Shown here piece after piece: positions 10,704 to 12,688 of a stretch of DNA of 12,688 bases. Source of the stretch: Acidimicrobiia bacterium (lineage in GTDB: Bacteria; Actinomycetota; Acidimicrobiia; Acidimicrobiales; Iamiaceae). Numbering within the stretch: the stretch's first letter is position 1; the number at the start of each line of letters is the position of its first letter. The stretch spans positions 1-12,688 of the forward strand of contig JAFBAD010000010.1 of NCBI GenBank assembly GCA_019247975.1. The letters run 5' to 3'. The position numbers and the translations under genes are program-made. Under the pieces are notes generated by a model. That model had not been told where the DNA came from, searched no databases, and saw nothing but the letters and a program-made list of their open reading frames with translations.

Positions 10704-12688
10704 GTGACCGACCTGAAGCCCGCGACCGACCGGTCGCCTGCGACCACCTTCGCCGACCGCCACATCGGCCCGTCGGCCCTCGAGCAGGCCGAGATGCTCG
10801 CGGCGCTCGGCTACGACTCGCTCGAGGCGCTGGTCGCCGACGCGGTGCCCGCCGCGATCCGCAGCGGCGAGCTGCTCGACCTGCCGCCCGCCGCGTCGGA
10901 GGCGGAAGCCGCCGCCGAGCTCGCCTCGCTGGCCGGCCGGAACCGGCTGGTCACGCCCATGCTGGGCTTCGGCTACCACGGCACGATCACGCCGCCGGTC
11001 ATCCGCCGCAACGTGCTCGAGAACCCGGCCTGGTACACGGCCTACACGCCGTACCAGCCGGAGATCTCCCAGGGGCGGCTGGAGGCGCTCGTCGTGTTCC
11101 AGACGCTCGTCGCCGACCTCAGCGGCATGGCGCTCGCGAGCGCGTCGCTGCTCGACGAAGGCACCGCTGCGGCTGAGGCCATGACCCTGGCCCGGCGGGC
11201 GTCGAAGGCGCCCGACGGCGCTGCGTTCGTGGTCGACGCCGACACGCATCCGCAGACGATCGAGGTGGTCCGCACGCGGGCCGAGCCGCTCGGCATCGAC
11301 GTGGTGGTGGCCGAGGTGGTGTCGTCCTGGGGCGAGGTGTCGCTGCCCGACGGTGACGTCTTCGGCCTGCTGGTCCAGGCGCCGTCGTCGACCGGGGCGG
11401 TGCGTGACCTCGGGGCGCTCGCTGACGCGGTGCACGACCGGGCCGGGCTGCTCACGGTGGCTGCCGACCCGCTGTCGCTCTGCCTGCTCCGCCCGCCGGG
11501 CGAGATGGGCGCCGACGTGGTGGTCGGCTCGACGCAGCGCTTCGGCGTGCCCCTTGGCTACGGGGGTCCGCACGCGGGCTACATGGCCGTGCGCGAGGGC
11601 CTGCAGCGCTCGCTCCCCGGCCGGCTCGTCGGCGTGTCGGTGGACGCCGACGGCGACCCCGCCTACCGGCTCGCGCTGCAGACCCGCGAGCAGCACATCC
11701 GGCGGGAGAAGGCGACCAGCAACATCTGCACCGCGCAGGTGCTGCTCGCCGTGGTCGCGGCGATGTACGCGGTGTACCACGGGCCCGAGGGCCTGCGGGA
11801 GATCGCGTCGTCGGTGCACGACCGGACCCGCCGGCTCGCGGCGTCGTTCGAGGCCGGCGGCATCGAGGTGGCGCACGAGTCGTGGTTCGACACGCTGGTC
11901 GTGCTCGTGCCCGGTCGTGCCGCGCTCGTCGTCGCAGCTGCGCTGGCCGAGGGCGTGAACGTGCGGCAGCTGGGCGTCAACGCGGTGGGCGTCACGTGCG
12001 ACGAAACGACGACCGAGGCCGACCTCGCGATCGTGTGCGGCGCGGTCGGGGTTCCGCTCGTCGCGGCCGACGCGCTCGGCGACGACGTGCTCGACGGGTC
12101 GCTGCTGCGGGCCTCCGAGATGCTCACCCACCCGACGTTCCACCGGTACCGGTCCGAGACGGCGATGCTCCGCTACCTGCGGCGGCTGGCCGACAAGGAC
12201 GTCGCCCTCGACCGCTCGATGATCCCGCTCGGCTCGTGCACGATGAAGCTGAACGCGACGAGCGAGATGATCCCGATCACCTGGACAGGGTTCGCGGACA
12301 TCCACCCGTACGCGCCGGCCGCGCAGCGCGCCGGCTACACCGAGCTCGCGGCGCAGCTCGCCGCATGGCTTTCGGAGGCGACGGGATACGCCGGCGTGAG
12401 CCTCCAGCCCAACGCCGGCTCGCAGGGCGAATACGCGGGGCTGCTCGCGATCCGCGCCTGGCACGCGTCGCGCGGCGACAGCGCGCGCACGGTGTGCCTG
12501 ATCCCGGAATCGGCGCACGGCACCAATCCGGCGAGCGCGCAGATGGTCGGCATGCAGGTCGTCGTCGTGCGCTGCGATGCGGACGGCAACGTCGACCTCG
12601 CCGACCTCGAAGCCAAGTGCGCGGCGAACGCCGGCCGCGTCGCCAGCGCGATGATCACCTACCCGTCGACGTACGGCGTGTTCGACGC
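10704..12688 (+). CDS. gcvP: Glycine dehydrogenase (decarboxylating), P-protein of the glycine cleavage system (3' end outside window)
   Basis: About 661 of the usual ~950 residues. It removes CO2 from glycine with pyridoxal phosphate and passes the aminomethyl group to the H-protein lipoyl arm. Seen features are FADRHIGPS near residue 18; GYHGTITPPVIRRNVLENPA, then YTPYQPEISQGRLEALVVFQ near 90-135; GVPLGYGGPHAGYMAVREG near 282-300; QHIRREKATSNICTAQ near 330-345; and, in the second half, IPLGSCTMKLNATSEM near 505-520, SLQPNAGSQGEYAGLLAIRA near 566-585 and ESAHGTNPASAQM near 602-614. It is a single-chain P-protein: the halves joined here are separate genes in many bacteria. The PLP lysine lies beyond the window edge. 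The GTG start is fixed by GAGGAG and by the riboswitch. The reading frame is open throughout. The last ~110 codons use more A/T-ending codons than the rest. Confidence 0.97.
   Translation, partial: MTDLKPATDRSPATTFADRHIGPSALEQAEMLAALGYDSLEALVADAVPAAIRSGELLDLPPAASEAEAAAELASLAGRNRLVTPMLGFGYHGTITPPVIRRNVLENPAWYTAYTPYQPEISQGRLEALVVFQTLVADLSGMALASASLLDEGTAAAEAMTLARRASKAPDGAAFVVDADTHPQTIEVVRTRAEPLGIDVVVAEVVSSWGEVSLPDGDVFGLLVQAPSSTGAVRDLGALADAVHDRAGLLTVAADPLSLCLLRPPGEMGADVVVGSTQRFGVPLGYGGPHAGYMAVREGLQRSLPGRLVGVSVDADGDPAYRLALQTREQHIRREKATSNICTAQVLLAVVAAMYAVYHGPEGLREIASSVHDRTRRLAASFEAGGIEVAHESWFDTLVVLVPGRAALVVAAALAEGVNVRQLGVNAVGVTCDETTTEADLAIVCGAVGVPLVAADALGDDVLDGSLLRASEMLTHPTFHRYRSETAMLRYLRRLADKDVALDRSMIPLGSCTMKLNATSEMIPITWTGFADIHPYAPAAQRAGYTELAAQLAAWLSEATGYAGVSLQPNAGSQGEYAGLLAIRAWHASRGDSARTVCLIPESAHGTNPASAQMVGMQVVVVRCDADGNVDLADLEAKCAANAGRVASAMITYPSTYGVFD

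Noticed and set aside
10617..12518. A 633-residue open frame on the minus strand
   Set aside because: It is antisense to gcvP and to part of the glycine riboswitch, with shadow composition only.

Overview
The window is very GC-rich and its codons almost always end in G or C. It has the hallmarks of a high-GC actinomycete-type bacterium: two luciferase-like (LLM) flavin/F420 oxidoreductases, a relative of the mycothiol-dependent nitroreductase Rv2466c, an ECF42-type sigma factor, and several promoter-like TAnnnT boxes placed 6 bases before the start codon (leaderless transcripts). A member of Acidimicrobiia or a related actinobacterial lineage fits best, but this is inference from protein style, not from a marker gene. 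No mobile element, CRISPR array, tRNA or rRNA was seen.

Layout, left to right. (1) Bases 1-3729 are all on the minus strand. In transcription order they hold an unrecognised 545-residue protein with a long R/G/Q/D-rich disordered middle and an A/P/E-rich tail; a strong 42-base hairpin; a YCII/DGPF protein overlapping by 4 bases an ECF42 sigma factor with its C-terminal extension; and the N-terminus of an ABC1/UbiB-family kinase cut by the window edge. (2) Bases 3774-5284 on the plus strand hold an Rv2466c-like thioredoxin-fold protein with only one cysteine in its active-site motif, followed after 5 bases by an LLM F420-type oxidoreductase. (3) Bases 5285-5554 form a convergent intergenic region rich in symmetric DNA: a nested AT-rich palindrome and two tandem 51-base units with 12-base inverted ends. 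(4) Bases 5555-7249 on the minus strand hold a two-gene unit: a helical-repeat (TPR-like) protein and a small CxxC/CxxxC zinc-finger-like protein. The small gene has near-identical 18-base palindromes exactly at its two ends. (5) Bases 7352-10468 on the plus strand hold a putative lipoprotein alpha/beta-hydrolase that has lost its nucleophile serine, a class II aldolase/adducin-family protein, and a limonene-monooxygenase-like LLM enzyme. The last is preceded by a perfect 20-base palindrome over its -35 box. (6) From 10476 to the end there is a tandem glycine riboswitch followed by gcvP (glycine decarboxylase), which runs off the window.

How the genes fit together. The DGPF/ECF42 pair is a known signalling arrangement, and a candidate autoregulated promoter lies in front of it. 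The riboswitch lets glycine control its own breakdown through GcvP. The redox genes (Rv2466c-like protein and two LLM enzymes) suggest F420/flavin and mycothiol chemistry on small organic substrates, but nothing in the sequence names those substrates. The least explained parts are the palindrome-bounded zinc-finger gene, the tandem 51-base repeats, and the disordered 545-residue protein.
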